From Acanthaster planci (Eukaryota; Echinodermata; Asteroidea; Valvatida; Acanthasteridae): a stretch of DNA of 50,269 nucleotides. The translations under genes and the position numbers were made by a program. Location: the NCBI RefSeq assembly GCF_001949145.1, contig NW_019091372.1:428359-478627 (forward strand). The letters run 5' to 3'. Every line of letters begins with the position of its first letter. The stretch's first letter is position 1. This document shows positions 23,601 through 38,347 of this stretch, piece by piece. Under the pieces are notes generated by a model. That model was not told the origin of the DNA. It did not search any database and worked only from the letters and a program-made list of their open reading frames with translations.

Positions 23601-25028
23601 GATGACCGGGAATGCAAACTGTGTACTAACCACAAGTACCAATCAGGAGCAAGAGTAATGAAAATCTGATGTCTTGGAAAACAGATGTCATATGCCGGGT
23701 TTTAAATCATTTCCCAACGTGCCCTAGACACACAGCTACTCCACCCTGTCAAGTCTCTATATCCTAAATCACAGCAGAAGGATATGTCAAGACCACTGTA
23801 ACGCAGAATCATTGCTACACGATCCCCCGAATGTGCCCACGGTGCCCCGCGGACTATCACGGCGCAGGGGCCCGTATGTACTCAGCAATATTTGCCGGGC
23901 ACGAATTCCGATGACAAATTAGCTTCCGTTGGTCGTCTCGTCTGTTGATTACCCCTTATCTGCAGTCCCAATTTCTCCGTATTTCACATTAGAACATGAG
24001 CGAGCTGGGAATACACATCTTGACTCGAGCTCTGCTTAATGGATGTACGGCAGTTTCTGGGACTTCCAGATTACTACAAATTTTGCCTGGTTTGCTGATA
24101 AAGCTGTCAAAGTTTTACGAGCAGACTGTGATAGCAGATTGAGCAAAAGTGAGGTTGCCCTCCAAAGAACTGTTTGGGGAGGGGGGTAACATGTGAAGTT
24201 TTGATTAGTATATTATATCCTCTGGTTTGTAGTTTTTGTGATAAAACGAATCTTTGAAGCCCTATTGGCTGTTAGATTTTGTCAGCTTGTTATCAGACAG
24301 TGAGATCGTCCTTCGGGTCGCATTAGGCGCCCGACTAAACTGACCCCACGCAGAGCAACTCGTGCGACACTGTAAGATTTTTCCATAGCATGACTACACT
24401 GAGAAGATGGATGGGTCTTTTCACGGGTACCCGAATCGACATAGAGACTGATGTTGATCAACTATTAGCCGAGGGAACTTTGCTTGGAATGTGATGTCTT
24501 AATCATCCAGCAGGAAAAACTGTTCCTAACACGACGAATGCAACCACAACTCCGGGAAAATCTTGCTCATAATGAGCAAAAAATGAATGTGTCTTGCCAG
24601 CCATCTCGAGGCTGCAGAAAGCGGGCCGAAGTGAAAACATTTCAACCAGTTCTCACCTGGTCTTTTTCATGCTCGGCTTAAAATTAAAGCCTGTGGTTTT
24701 CTTAACCTTCTGACAAGCCGCTCCTGAAACAAAGATTTATTCGCTCTTTACATGCTACCGCCATAGGCATTCAGATGCTCAACTTCTGGCAGCTTTGCAC
24801 AGTCAATATAGCCGGTTCAGTGATTCCCATGTTTTAGTTCTTATACCATGTGATTGGACAAAGCGATTCTGACGTGTTGTGCGAGCTGCCAGTTCGAGGC
24901 TCTGCGTGCATATGGCGACAGCGTGCAGAGAGTGAATATAGTTCGAGATAGATCAGTCGCTCTGCCGCCGATGTGGTATCCACAGGTCAAAGGTCCGAAT
25001 ACCGATTAAGTCAGGGTTATTTAGGAAG
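17673..25028. other. 7.4-kb non-coding stretch
   Basis: No supported gene. Frames of 60-120 codons are frequent but overlap on both strands and lack family resemblance. The palindrome TAGGCCTA occurs near 20987 and 21580. No array, tRNA or transposase remnant was recognised. Regulatory DNA or untranslated exons could be present but cannot be told from sequence alone. Confidence 0.35.
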
Positions 25029-25097
25029 AAATTACAAGGTTACAAGTGGTCCGTGCATAACAAGTTGCCAAAAATTACAAGCTTACAGGCGGTCCGT
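25029..25097. repeat. two-copy tandem repeat, period 43
   Basis: AAATTACAAGGTTACAAGTG at 25029 followed by GTCCGT recurs as AAATTACAAGCTTACAGGCG at 25072 followed by GTCCGT. The copies differ at a few positions; only the first about 26 bases of each unit are clearly alike. Confidence 0.55.
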
Positions 25098-26730
25098 TTC
25101 CAATTTAATTGACTTTAATTGACACAATAAAAGCCAAACATGGAAGCCTTTGGAATGGAAATCTCTTCAACAGAAAAAAGGTGTCCGTTCCAGCTCAAAT
25201 ATCTTTCTATTTGGGGGAAAAATCAAAGGCAGGTTTGCAGAAATGCAGCAATTATAAAATTATTCTCAATAACTGTAGTAGTTTCATGAACTGAGGGAGT
25301 AAAACGTAGTGAGGAATGTCAACCTCACACCAAACAACATTTTCAATGTGTGCAACAAAAAAGGAATATAAGCATACCTTTAAGACGATATCCTTTCAGT
25401 TGCGTTTCCGACTGCAAGCGACAGTGTCAGTTCCGTACTTTCCTCGCGTTTAAATGCACTTGAAATGAAAGTTTACCCACACGGAGCGGCAATTTTATAC
25501 CTTACTGCGCACCATTTGGGCCACTTTGTTCATTTTTTGTCCGCTGAGATTCCGGCAAATTGATTGGTTCCCCTAGAGAGGCGACGCGTGTGGCATTATC
25601 CGCGGCGCGGCGCAATCCGATGCCGCAACAGTGGGGCTACGGGCGCGTGTTCCAAGACAGCCGTTCTGATTGGCTACGGGGGATTTCCTGCGTCGAACGA
25701 ATGATAGCCATCGCGAATACCGCACGTACGTGCATGTGATCACGATAGTGGCGTTTAATAACTGTCTGTAATTAATAATATGCGACATCTGCACATGGAT
25801 GAAGGATTAACGTCATATGACGACTGCCGTTGAGTAAGAACAGGAAGAAAATTGATTGGCTCATTTCCCGCCATATTTGAAATAGATTAACAATAAATAA
25901 AAGCACAATTTTAAACCCTATACAACCTGTTAGTGCTCGAACGTTTATTGAAAAATAAAATCCTGTAACTGATTTTCCGAATTCAACATGGGAACGACCA
26001 CAACTTGCCAACTCAACCCGAACAAGGGACTGACCTTTCTGTAAACGGTCAACATGCAGAAATAATGACCCTCCTGTGATTTCTCTGTTGTTTCAGGAAA
26101 GGTTAATTGGCGTCAGAAGGGGGCTACCATTTCGGGTCCGACGGGACGAGGGTGGGTTCAGATGGACAACCGGGGGCCATTGAGTGGGGTTTTTTTTGCA
26201 CGGTCGCTGTTTCACTTTTACAGGGAACTGTGCAAAACCATCCTGAGTGATAAACAACGCAAAACATTTTTCAAGATACCTACACTTCAAATCGAGTCAA
26301 TAGCACTGAGTAGCACGTTGGCGGTAATTAATTTAGTTTCAATGATTAGGCCTACCACGCTAGGAATACGTTGCTGTGTATAAAGATGGTAACCAGTCTG
26401 GTCTTTATTCTGCCCATGTTTGAAATGACTTGAACGAAAGGCATACATACGAAAGTAACAATAGTTTAAACTAAAATGCGCATGTCGGTGATAAATAAAA
26501 TACAAATTTGCCCATTGTTATTATGATTACAAAATACTTCCACAAGGCCGTGACAAAAAATCGGTCATATCATAATCAATTTTCACCAGAATTCAAACCA
26601 CACGAAAGAAATGGAAGAAGATTATGATATTTTGTCCCCTAATGTTGGTGCCTTTCCCTTCTTACTGAAACTTACCCGGTATTCTAACAAGAAGTTATTC
26701 TTGCTGCAACCAAAACGATAGTGACTAGAT
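25098..26730. other. non-coding stretch with a CpG-rich patch
   Basis: Around 25575-25730 the DNA is CpG-rich (gaggcgacgcgtg, ccgcggcgcggcgc, gggcgcgtgttcc). It contains ATTGG boxes and could be a promoter or a decayed repeat. No exon could be attached to it. Confidence 0.3.
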
Positions 26731-26906
26731 AATACGAACGATTCACAATAGTACGCCTCCAAGAGTTTGTAACGCGTTTGCTATTCACAATGCGCGAAAT
26801 CTGTCGTCCTAATGCGCGTTTGGGAAGGGTCGACAGATTTCGCACGTTGTGATTGGCCCACGCGTTACAAACTCTTGGTGGCGCACTGTTGTGAATCGCC
26901 TGTATT
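26731..26906. mobile_element. near-palindromic MITE, family 2 copy B
   Basis: Closely related to 11789-11963 and better preserved. The left arm reads ACGATTCACAATAGTACGCC, TCCAAGAGTTTGTAACGCGT, then GCGCGAAATCTGTCG. The reverse complement of the right arm reads GCGATTCACAACAGTGCGCC, ACCAAGAGTTTGTAACGCGT, then GTGCGAAATCTGTCG. An almost perfect 80-bp stem surrounds a short centre. Confidence 0.82.
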
Positions 26907-29321
26907 GACTTCTAAAGAGTGTTTGTTCTTTTATTTAGTATCTTTTTTTTCAATCTTTTTAAGCACTTCATTGTTGTTGAAGTAAAGTTCTCGTCCTCAA
27001 ACACATGTGTTTGTTAGAGCAACAAGTAATTGACTTTTTTCCAGTCCCGCGGGAGACCTGGACTATACATGTACTCATTCAAAACTGAATGGAAGAAAGT
27101 CAGACTATTAAACAAAAAAGTCTTTGCAAGGGACATCATTAGAGATGGCATTTCCGGATTCAGTATAATTAGCTTGCCTACAGTGCATAATTCACGAGTT
27201 CTTCTTTCGTAGGTAGACCAACAAACAAAATACTCTTGAAAAAAATCGCAAATGATCCTCAGGGTTTTCGTAAGAATGTAATTAACCCAACTTTCTACCT
27301 GCTGTGTCCTCGTGTTAGTTTTCTCCATTCAACTAAAAAATGCCAATCGTTCCTTGTTTTCTGTGCGGTTTCCCTGACATCCAACGAAAAGAACGCTCGG
27401 CAGTGCATGTAGTTAGACAAGAAGTGAAATTTCTTTATCCGTGGAAAGGAGAGATACTGCGAGCCGCAAGAGGGCGCCATTTTCTTGTTTACGTGCACGT
27501 AGCGATAACTGGACTACGAAGGTCACGAAATTGCGGGCTGGTCTTACAAAGACAAAATGCCGAATGTTCACAAAAGTGCCATCCATGATAGGTCTTACTT
27601 TTGGGGCGGCACCGTCAAGAAATGGTGAACACTTGTCAGGCCCAGATATGACATTACACTTGTGGTATTTTAGGTTTCCGCCTGCTTTCTCAACGGAAAA
27701 TCCCAAATGGCCACGTCATCCAATTACCTTCGTGAAATGTGAACTTCCCTGTTTGCATTTTAAAGTCAATCAAGTGAGACAGGACTCGCACAATGAGGTC
27801 CGAGTACGTTTTCAAAATAAGTGTCTGGTTTTTTTGTGGTTTGTTTGATTTTGCTGTGTGTTTAGAGAATCCATAGTGTGCCCTGCAACTGGCATGTGAA
27901 TAGACGGCAAACCGCACAAATCTACGTTTTCTGGTCTTCGGTTAATGAAGCCATGAAGAAGAAATATCGTGAACATTTGGTCAGCTCGTTAGAGCGTAGT
28001 CTCAGATCGCGTATTAAGTGTCGCCCACGCGGCATCACGCCTTCAATCTGTTTTTGAGTCCGATGTCGCTTTCTCTCCGCCTTTAGAAAGACAGCGAGGA
28101 CATTCTGGTGATTGGGTGCGACAGGTTGCGATCGATAGCAAATGTATCCTTTGGCAGATTTTAAGAAACTCGGCTTATGAAACATCTCGAGTCGTCAGTT
28201 TTTTTGGCCAGAATTGAAGTAAATACTTGTCTACTAGGAGAGAAACGATATAGCAACCTATGATTGGATGTGGCATATTATGTTTCCGTTGGTAACGTTC
28301 GGATTTCAAGTTGATGTGACTACAAGCCTCGCTTTCCTCCGTTTGTAATGAAAACTCTCATTTCACTGCGGTGTCTGGCTTTTAAATTTCCTTATTTACA
28401 TCAAGAATGAAATGCAAAAAGCAAAGATGTGAACAACAGAAATAAAGGAAAGCAAGACTGTTAGAAATCAGTAAAAGGTACATGTTATTAAAAAATGTCA
28501 AAGGAAACGAAACAAAATTTTTATGAAACACTTTGAGAAATCCGTAGCAATAATACAGACTTGTAACATTGAAGTATAGTTTTCAACCGAGTAGGGACGG
28601 TAACTTCCATAGAGTTCAGGATTTTGTCTCTGAGAATAGTTTTCGATTTTTGTGGCCAGCGATGGAAAGAAGTTCAATTCATTTTCCGCGAATCTCTTCA
28701 CCGCTTCACCGCAGTGCAACGATGCTTTCCTTTTGGCGATTATTGAACCCGCTGTAGTCTCCTCGTCGGGAGTCAAAGAGCACGATGACGGCATATGTCA
28801 GACTCTAGAATACCCCCCCCCCCGAAAAAAATCAATGCTGCTGGATCTACGCACCGCCAGGCCTGCAGGCGCCGACCTGAACACGTGCGCAGTCAGCTTG
28901 CCGCTTCTCATTACAATTTCTGAGGGAGTTTTCTGCCTCTTTTTCGCTTTCCCAGATTCAGCCAGACATGTAGTGTGGCCAACACTGAATTCCGAAAAAG
29001 CAGGCGTTTCGGTAAAGACAAATCTTGGATTGAGTATTTAATTTTAACTAAGAAAAATGGTGTGTGGTGTCTTATAAAACACAGCAAGGCCAAGCAGTGG
29101 ATATTCGAATCATGCATCAAGGCTAAACTCGAGAATAATTCTTAAAATAAACGGACAATACAAGTCATGTTAAAGATTGAGTGATTTCAAAGCAAACAGA
29201 ATTTTAATAAGCAATCAGGCATGTTGCAATTTGTTGGCTTGACCTAGGAAGTAAATGTACGCTCGGTAAATGATCTATATAGCCCCAGAAAGGGAAGTCC
29301 ATTCGAGGACTAAGTGCCTAT
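26907..29321. other. non-coding stretch, nothing supported
   Basis: The largest frame (27441-27848) opens with GTG and shares its span with an equally open minus-strand frame, so it is probably chance. A C-tract (cccccccccc) lies near 28813. An AAAATGGCGCCC-type motif occurs on the minus strand near 27470-27485. Confidence 0.35.
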
Positions 29322-29588
29322 CAGGGGCGGATCTAGCTTTCAGGAAACGGGGGGGGGGGTTTGTGGTTGATGGGCGTCCTGAAGGGATGCCCTGCTCATG
29401 GGGTCCACCGGAAATCGATGTAATTGTTTAACAATAGATGGATAGACGGATGGCGCAATACTCGTCCAGGATTTTTGGGGGGGTTTTTGGTGGGGGTGGG
29501 GCGGTGGGGGAGGCCTACTCATTTCCCCGGCATTTCACTAGTAGTTCCATCATTAGTCCACGGCTGAACGGGGGGGGGTCCGCCCCTG
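29322..29588. mobile_element. hAT-like MITE with 5-bp target-site duplication
   Basis: Terminal inverted repeats CAGGGGCGGA (29322-29331) and TCCGCCCCTG (29579-29588) are perfect complements. They are flanked on both sides by the direct repeat CCTAT (29317-29321 and 29589-29593). CAGGGGCGGA ends are common on hAT-type elements, though hAT usually makes 8-bp duplications; 5-bp hAT groups are known. The 267-bp interior is G-tract rich, with no transposase, so it is non-autonomous. Intact ends suggest a fairly recent insertion. Confidence 0.8.
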
Positions 29589-29789
29589 CCTATTGTTACA
29601 GTAATTGATTGATTGGGCCAACGTCGCGCGCACGTGTACAGGGATTGCACCTCACGTTTTTCAATGGTTCCTCGCTGCGTTAAAAGAACTATTAGTATTA
29701 CCAAGTACCAGCTGAGCATGTACTGTTAAAATGCCGTATGATACAGTGTCAGAAAAACCCCTTGCGTTGTCCAAACTCTGAGACAAATT

Positions 29790-29902
29790 ATTCTTCAACC
29801 AGTTTTTGTCTTGCACCTATTGGGAGCATTACTTCCTTACGTGGATTCGAACCTCCGACTGCCTTCTTACTAGTGCTGACGCCTTACTCCACTAATGCGG
29901 TC
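29790..29902 (-). mobile_element. tRNA-derived SINE head or tRNA pseudogene
   Basis: On the minus strand from about 29902, an A-box-like segment (GACCGCATTAGTGGAGTAAGGC) and a B box (GGTTCGAATCC, 29854-29844) have tRNA spacing. The start resembles tRNA-Arg (GACCGC...TGG.TAAGGCGTC), but the acceptor stem does not pair and the anticodon arm is broken. It therefore cannot be an intact tRNA. Its 3' boundary is not defined. Confidence 0.5.
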
Positions 29903-30606
29903 TGACCCTCTCCCTGTGTCCTGATTTGATAATTTATGCAAGCGCGGGTGAAGAGGGAGCCAATCAATAAACGGAGAATGAACTTGATCCATTTTGAGCG
30001 CGCTGAAGCCAAGCGACCGCATCCCGCCCTCCCCGGTGATCCATCGTGGGCTGGGTTCAAGCAGCGCTTACCCCTGCTTGGCTCCCAACCGGTACCGCCG
30101 CGGTGCAAGGGACACGGTCCAAATCGCACGCTAATCGATTGCCTGCAATGCTCCACGGACCCATTTCCCTAATGACTTTGTTCCACAATAGGTGTTCGAT
30201 TCGGGGGCAGGGGAGTTCATTCTTCAACGAGCAAGATTGAACAAAATGGACCCTATAAGAGACTAAGGGGAGCAGTGACGTCATTAGTAAAGCTGCTTAC
30301 ACCGTCTTGTGTCTTTTACCGATGGCGTCATCGACAGCTAGCTAGGTTCACAGATTCCAGCCATGATCATACCAATATCATCAATTTCTGGGACTGACTA
30401 GCAAACCAGCTCAAATCGGACAATCCGAAACCCTTCTTGAGCCCTGTAAACAACAAAACGGGGCTGATTTCAGGAAAACGCGTACAGTACAGCATGATTT
30501 TCTGGACAGCGAAAGCAACTTGACCAGCTTGTGAGAGGCCGTTTATGACTGTTAATCGGAGCATTTGAAATATGGCACGTACATTTGAAACCGAGCATTC
30601 AGATTA
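29903..30606. other. non-coding stretch
   Basis: No supported gene. One GC-rich segment near 29995-30140 has open frames on both strands without recognisable features. Confidence 0.35.
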
Positions 30607-30765
30607 GCCTGTTTGGTATTTCAAAAAAGACAAGGCCATTATGCGTTCGAATCGGCGTATTGCTGCGCTGATATGGCAGACCATGCGCGCGCGTATCGTT
30701 GTTCCCGAATGACCTCGGACGCGCTTCACGTTGGGCATGCGCTGTTAGAACTCCGAACTATCTCG
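30607..30765. mobile_element. MITE-like repeat, family 1 copy B
   Basis: Second copy of the element at 3194-3355, same orientation. Identical blocks include GCTGCGCTGATA, GTTCCCGAATGACCTCGGAC and GCGCTTCA, followed by TTGGGCAT.CGCTGTT. The left end reads GTTTGGTATTTCAAAA, matching the inverted right end of copy A. Confidence 0.6.
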
Positions 30766-33700
30766 TTATTTTCTGTTTATCAACTCAATGAAAAGCGCCC
30801 CTCACACGCACTGGGCCATAACGTTACTGCATGTACATGTACGCTAAAGACACTTAGAAATGTAAATGTAGGCAAACACATCTTATAAATTGTTGTTCTT
30901 TCTTTTTTTAATGACTGCTGCCGCCTTTGACAGCGGGATATTTAACGACTTGGGACCCAAGTCAGGCAACGAAAAGGCCGGAGGCATATTACTTATAGAC
31001 AACTCCGAAAATCAGTCGTAAGCTTGGGCTGTTTTGGTTTTATTCGAAAATTACTGGAGTTTCAATCCGGCCTCATACGAGGCCCAAAACGGCCAGAAAA
31101 AAAAAAGAAAATCACACGGAATTTGTAGGAATTACCTACATCTGTTGGAGACAGGACCACCGGATATGCCCTCCCTCGAATCTGTCGAAAGCAAAAGGTA
31201 ATCCAAACGAGATCCAATCCAGCGCCTATTCAGCCAAAAACAGCTGAATTATTTCGTGGAGGAAATATTAATTATGTCCTAAACTTGGATGGCCATGTAT
31301 CGATGGTAATAAATGACCATTACGGGGAGCGTGCCCGGACGGCCAACGAGGGAGGGTAGACATATGCCGTTCGGCCGGCCGGGCTAATTGCGATGGTATC
31401 ATCAGATGAGTCTTGTTTTCCGGATTTCCCGGAGTCGAGATGGGTTGAGATACGAAGCTGGAAGCTCGGCATTAGAAACACTCAATCATTTGGCGAGGCG
31501 TGACTTTCGTGCAAGATGGACTTTCAAGTGCGTCACTATACAGTGCGGTCGTTGCTAGGATGGTCAGGAGGGTCCTTGAACAATCAGCACTCAAGGTGGG
31601 CCGAGTATATTTTCCCAACCTTTAGCTCGGGTTCGAATCCCGCGAAAGGCAGCAGGTGGATTTGGGTGTTATGTTCTCGCATGAATCCGTGAGTTTCCCT
31701 CACTGTTAGGGGTTTCCACGTTTGTATTACAGCTTTTAAAGATCGTCTTCTATCGCTTTTTAAGGTTGCCTTGGTAACACTGTATACCGGCAGTAAGAAT
31801 GGAAGTGTGCATTCGCTGAAGAAACCACACCTCAATTAGGACATATAAGGTCGTGCATCTTGGCTCATCCAATTTAAATGAATTACAACTCATTGGTAAT
31901 AACTTTCATAGAGGATACAAAATTATTTCTTTCGTAAGAACATTACATTCTGATGCCAGTGACAATCATTCACGATAGCATGAGTTTTTAACAAGTTTGT
32001 ACAAAGACGTCGAGGTTTCTTTTGTTATAGTCTGGTGTCGTTCTAGCGGTCCTGTCTACAGTTTAAAGTAGGCCTAATGTTTTCTTTACAATTAGTTTCG
32101 AGAGCAAGCTTTACCATCTTCATTCAAAGCCTATACTTAAAAACAATCTACAAGTTCAGATCTTTTTTTTCCTCCAAAGTGTAGTCAGCATGTGCCAACA
32201 AGCGTGCCCAAGCGTCTAAATGAAAGTCCAGACTGCGACAATGATTCAAGCATAGTGCAGAGTAATATATCTGTCTGAACGCCGCCGACTATATACGAAT
32301 AGCAGCGTTACCAGACACCTCAAGTCCGTCGTGAAGTTGATGCTGGACCACGGTCGCAGGTGCAAGAGTGGCAGTTGGAGGAGGAAGTTATAGCTTCAAT
32401 CTGCCCACTTATCCCGTCATTTTAGAGCTGTCAGAGATTATGTTGCCTTTTATGCAGACGCTGTTGTCTTCTCCTTTGATGTGAAATACTAAGTTTCTAA
32501 ACGGTTCAAGCGAATGAGTCGACCAAACTATCAAGTCACCAAAAGTCCACTCACGGCTTCCGTTCAAAGCGTTTTTAAAGCAAATTGCTGTTTTGATGTT
32601 TATAGGCAACAGTTTTATTATTACTTATAGCAAACATTTCAGTGACTAAACTAAATCTTCCTGTTTACATACATGTAGAAGTTCAAACAGCCGTAGACAA
32701 TTTCCATTAAGTAAAAGTAGGTAGATTTGGAAGTATATTTCTTAAAGTATGTCGTAAAAATCGGAACAGAACATTTCCCAAATCGTAGAGAATGCGATAT
32801 TCGTTTATATACTCGATGCAGTGCTTGAATTTCATTTTTAATTCAGATCTAAAATTGCTGTGTGATCAAATTGCGATATGGCGAACAATCTCAGGTTGTC
32901 ATCAGTCCAGTTTTCCCGTCAAACCTCGCACGATCTCGTCACAAAAATCTTTGAGTTCGGTTTCCTTGAATCGGGATCGCCTTATCACAACAATCCAGCT
33001 CCCGCCCACCACGATACAGTGCTTGAAATTTACGTCTTGCAAAATGCCCCTTCGGGACGCTTACATCCGACCGTCCACTTGCTTGGAAATGACGAACCGT
33101 GACTTGGCTGTTCCCGCCATTTTCTGTTCATCTGTCGCCTGCTTACAGCGCGCGGTGCGTAGTCAGGGCGAAACATGAGAGCGGTACGTGCGCGTGCACA
33201 TAATTCCAGCTGGCTATTACCGTGATCACCTTACCCGAAGAGAAGCTCTAATTACCGGACTGCAATTGGTCTTAAGAGGCCGAGAAAATGCTCCACCGGG
33301 CCTGGCTGAAGGACGTGGGACGATCGGCGGAGTTGAGACGGACAGCAGAAGCGGCATTATGGTGTCTTGTGAGCGAAGTTAACCTGCTATGCCTGGAAGA
33401 CCATTGTCCACCACTTGATAGATTTATTATAAGAAATACCAGGCTCCCTGTAAGCAATGAGCGGGAGAAAGTTTAGATACATTATTGCCAGTGACCTTGG
33501 ACCTGGCGAAGTTTGTTTTCAGGGGATTGAAAGTAAAAAAAAAAAGGGTTAAAAAGGTTCGGGGATTAACATTAATTTTGCATTCTGAACGCCGTTTTAA
33601 CTTTGCCTGCATTTGAAGAGATATCTAGCGTTTTAGATTCTAAAAGTTGACGTTCTGACTCCTAGAGGTTCAAATAAGAGTACAATTTTGGCTAATCCTT

Positions 33701-34957
33701 TGTTTCATGCTGCTAAGCCTTCACCACAATAATGATCGTATTTTCAATTATGATGGTCATTAAAAGAGCTGGACTGGAGACGTTTTCTCCTCGTCTTGAC
33801 TGGATGGCTGTTGTCCGACATTGAGATCTTTGTTGTCCCACTATGCTAGCACCTGCATGTTTCCAAATAAACATATTTTCCATCATGGCAGATTACAGAG
33901 ACCTTTACTCCCTCCGGAATGCACAAGCACAGCGCCTGCTACTTTGCCAGCAGTTGGGAATCCATTAGCATGTCGGTATGAAAGCCAACCTTCAAGTTGA
34001 CCTAATTCAAACGAGCAAGTCGTTTCTCGGCCCTTACTCCAGAAAGAAAAGCCATTTACGGAGCCTACACTACGCCTAGGCCTATTCCCGTAATCTCTAG
34101 TCAGTCGTTTTTTAGCTGCCGAATCGCGAAACGCTATTAAGTACATGTATAAAGACTTGGAGGTTAAAACTTGGAAAAATCATATCCGTAAATGATCTTG
34201 TTTGACTTGTAGTGCGCCCTCTTGGCCAAACCTTTTCAAGTTTATATAGTCCATCTCTGACCCGGTTTCCACGCACTTTCAGCTTTACCGCCTGTCCCAT
34301 CTTTCCAGAAACCGCATCTGGCTTCGTTTTTTTTTTCCTTTCATAAAGTTGCCCCACTTTGCAGCGAGGTGCCGTCATCGATCACGAGAACACGGGCAGG
34401 AGGGGGAGCTCTCGAGAGACGTTTTTAGCGGGAATTTATGAATGGATAACAACACCTGCCCGGTCGATATTACAAATCGTTTTCCTACGCGGGAGGAGGC
34501 GAATCGCAGAGCACACGAGAATCTCTTCCATTAACTCGGCACACGGAGAACTTGTCTAAACACTCCAGGTTATGAGGAATGAAGCGCGATACATGTTCAA
34601 CTTTGCGATTCTTTGGTAAACAGAAAGATCTAGTGACGGCCGGCACGACTTGGCAAAGTAACTCGGCGATTGTCTCTTTTACTTCAGTCTTGTCACATCA
34701 GTTGAAGCGCCTTGCTGTTTGCGCATCACCGCCGTGCAAGTAGAAAATGTTTCACATCTATTCACGCATCTCAAGAGGTGCCCAGGGGGCGCTAGTTAGA
34801 ATTGGAATTGGAAAGAAAATGGCACGCGCACGCATGCGCGCTACCAGCTTAGGGATCCCTCGCAAAACAAAGCGCCTTTAACCTTTCACTTTCCAATCTT
34901 AACGCTCACAAAAATGAAGCACATGACAAAAACTACAACTGTGTTCACATAATTCCT
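30766..34957. other. 4.2-kb non-coding stretch downstream of RPL27A
   Basis: Apart from the SINE-like piece near 31570, no element or gene is supported. A plus-strand frame at 32878-33102 (74 codons from an ATG in context ATATGGCG) has balanced composition and overlaps a CpG-richer patch, but I recognise nothing in it. The segment 31130-31450 contains closely spaced ATTAATTA, CAGCTG and AATTATTT motifs and could be regulatory. Confidence 0.3.
31570..31725 (+). mobile_element. decayed tRNA-derived SINE
   Basis: A clear B box (GGTTCGAATCC, 31629-31639) follows a weak A-box region. About 60 bases later comes GAGTTTCCCTCACTGTTAGG and GGTTTCC, which resembles the 'ggtttcctcccac' tail common in deuterostome SINEs. 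The head has lost recognisable tRNA folding. Confidence 0.4.
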
Positions 34958-34963
34958 TTTATT
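34958..34963 (-). promoter_or_regulatory. polyadenylation signal of RPL27A
   Basis: The first AATAAA on the minus strand after the RPL27A stop lies about 300 bases downstream. This implies a 3' UTR of about 320 bases, long for a ribosomal protein gene. No nearer AATAAA or ATTAAA was seen. Confidence 0.55.
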
Positions 34964-35262
34964 ATCCAACTTAACACAGCTCTGAGAAATCCAATGTTGT
35001 GGAAACTGAGAGAACATCAAACCAGCAACGTATCATCAAATCCTTGGCCTGTCTTGCCCATTAGCGTCCCATATAGGGATATCAACAGGAACAGAAAATA
35101 GACGGCTGGTCTGCAGCTCACAATAAAAAAAAAACACACAAACAAATTTGCAAGTTTTGATGAAGTAGCGGGCCCCGTTGGGTAAAGCCTGATCACTTCA
35201 TTCCATGTTATGATGGATGTCCCCTCAGCAGCTCTATGTGATGACCACGGCCCCTGACCTCT

Positions 35263-38321
<3,059 letters not shown>

Positions 38322-38324
<3 letters not shown>

Positions 38325-38347
38325 GTTGGATAGATGGCGAACGAAAG
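38322..38347 (-). CDS. RPL27A: RPL27A exon 1 (5'TOP leader plus ATG)
   Basis: Predicted start at the C of CTTTCGTTCGCCATC (38347). The leader is 23 bases, the ATG is at 38324-38322, and the donor GTGGGT follows directly. A very short TOP leader with an embedded GCCATC (YY1-type site) and an ATG-only first exon are typical of ribosomal protein genes. The start site is inferred. Confidence 0.7.

Noticed and set aside
27441-27848. 135-codon plus-strand frame
   Set aside because: Begins with GTG and overlaps a similarly long minus-strand frame; composition looks random.
29844-29902. Possible functional tRNA-Arg gene on the minus strand
   Set aside because: A and B boxes are present but the acceptor and anticodon stems do not pair, so it is SINE-derived or a pseudogene.
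32878-33102. 74-codon frame MANNLRLSSVQF
   Set aside because: Balanced composition and ATG start, but no recognisable domain, no polyadenylation signal nearby and another open frame over the same bases.
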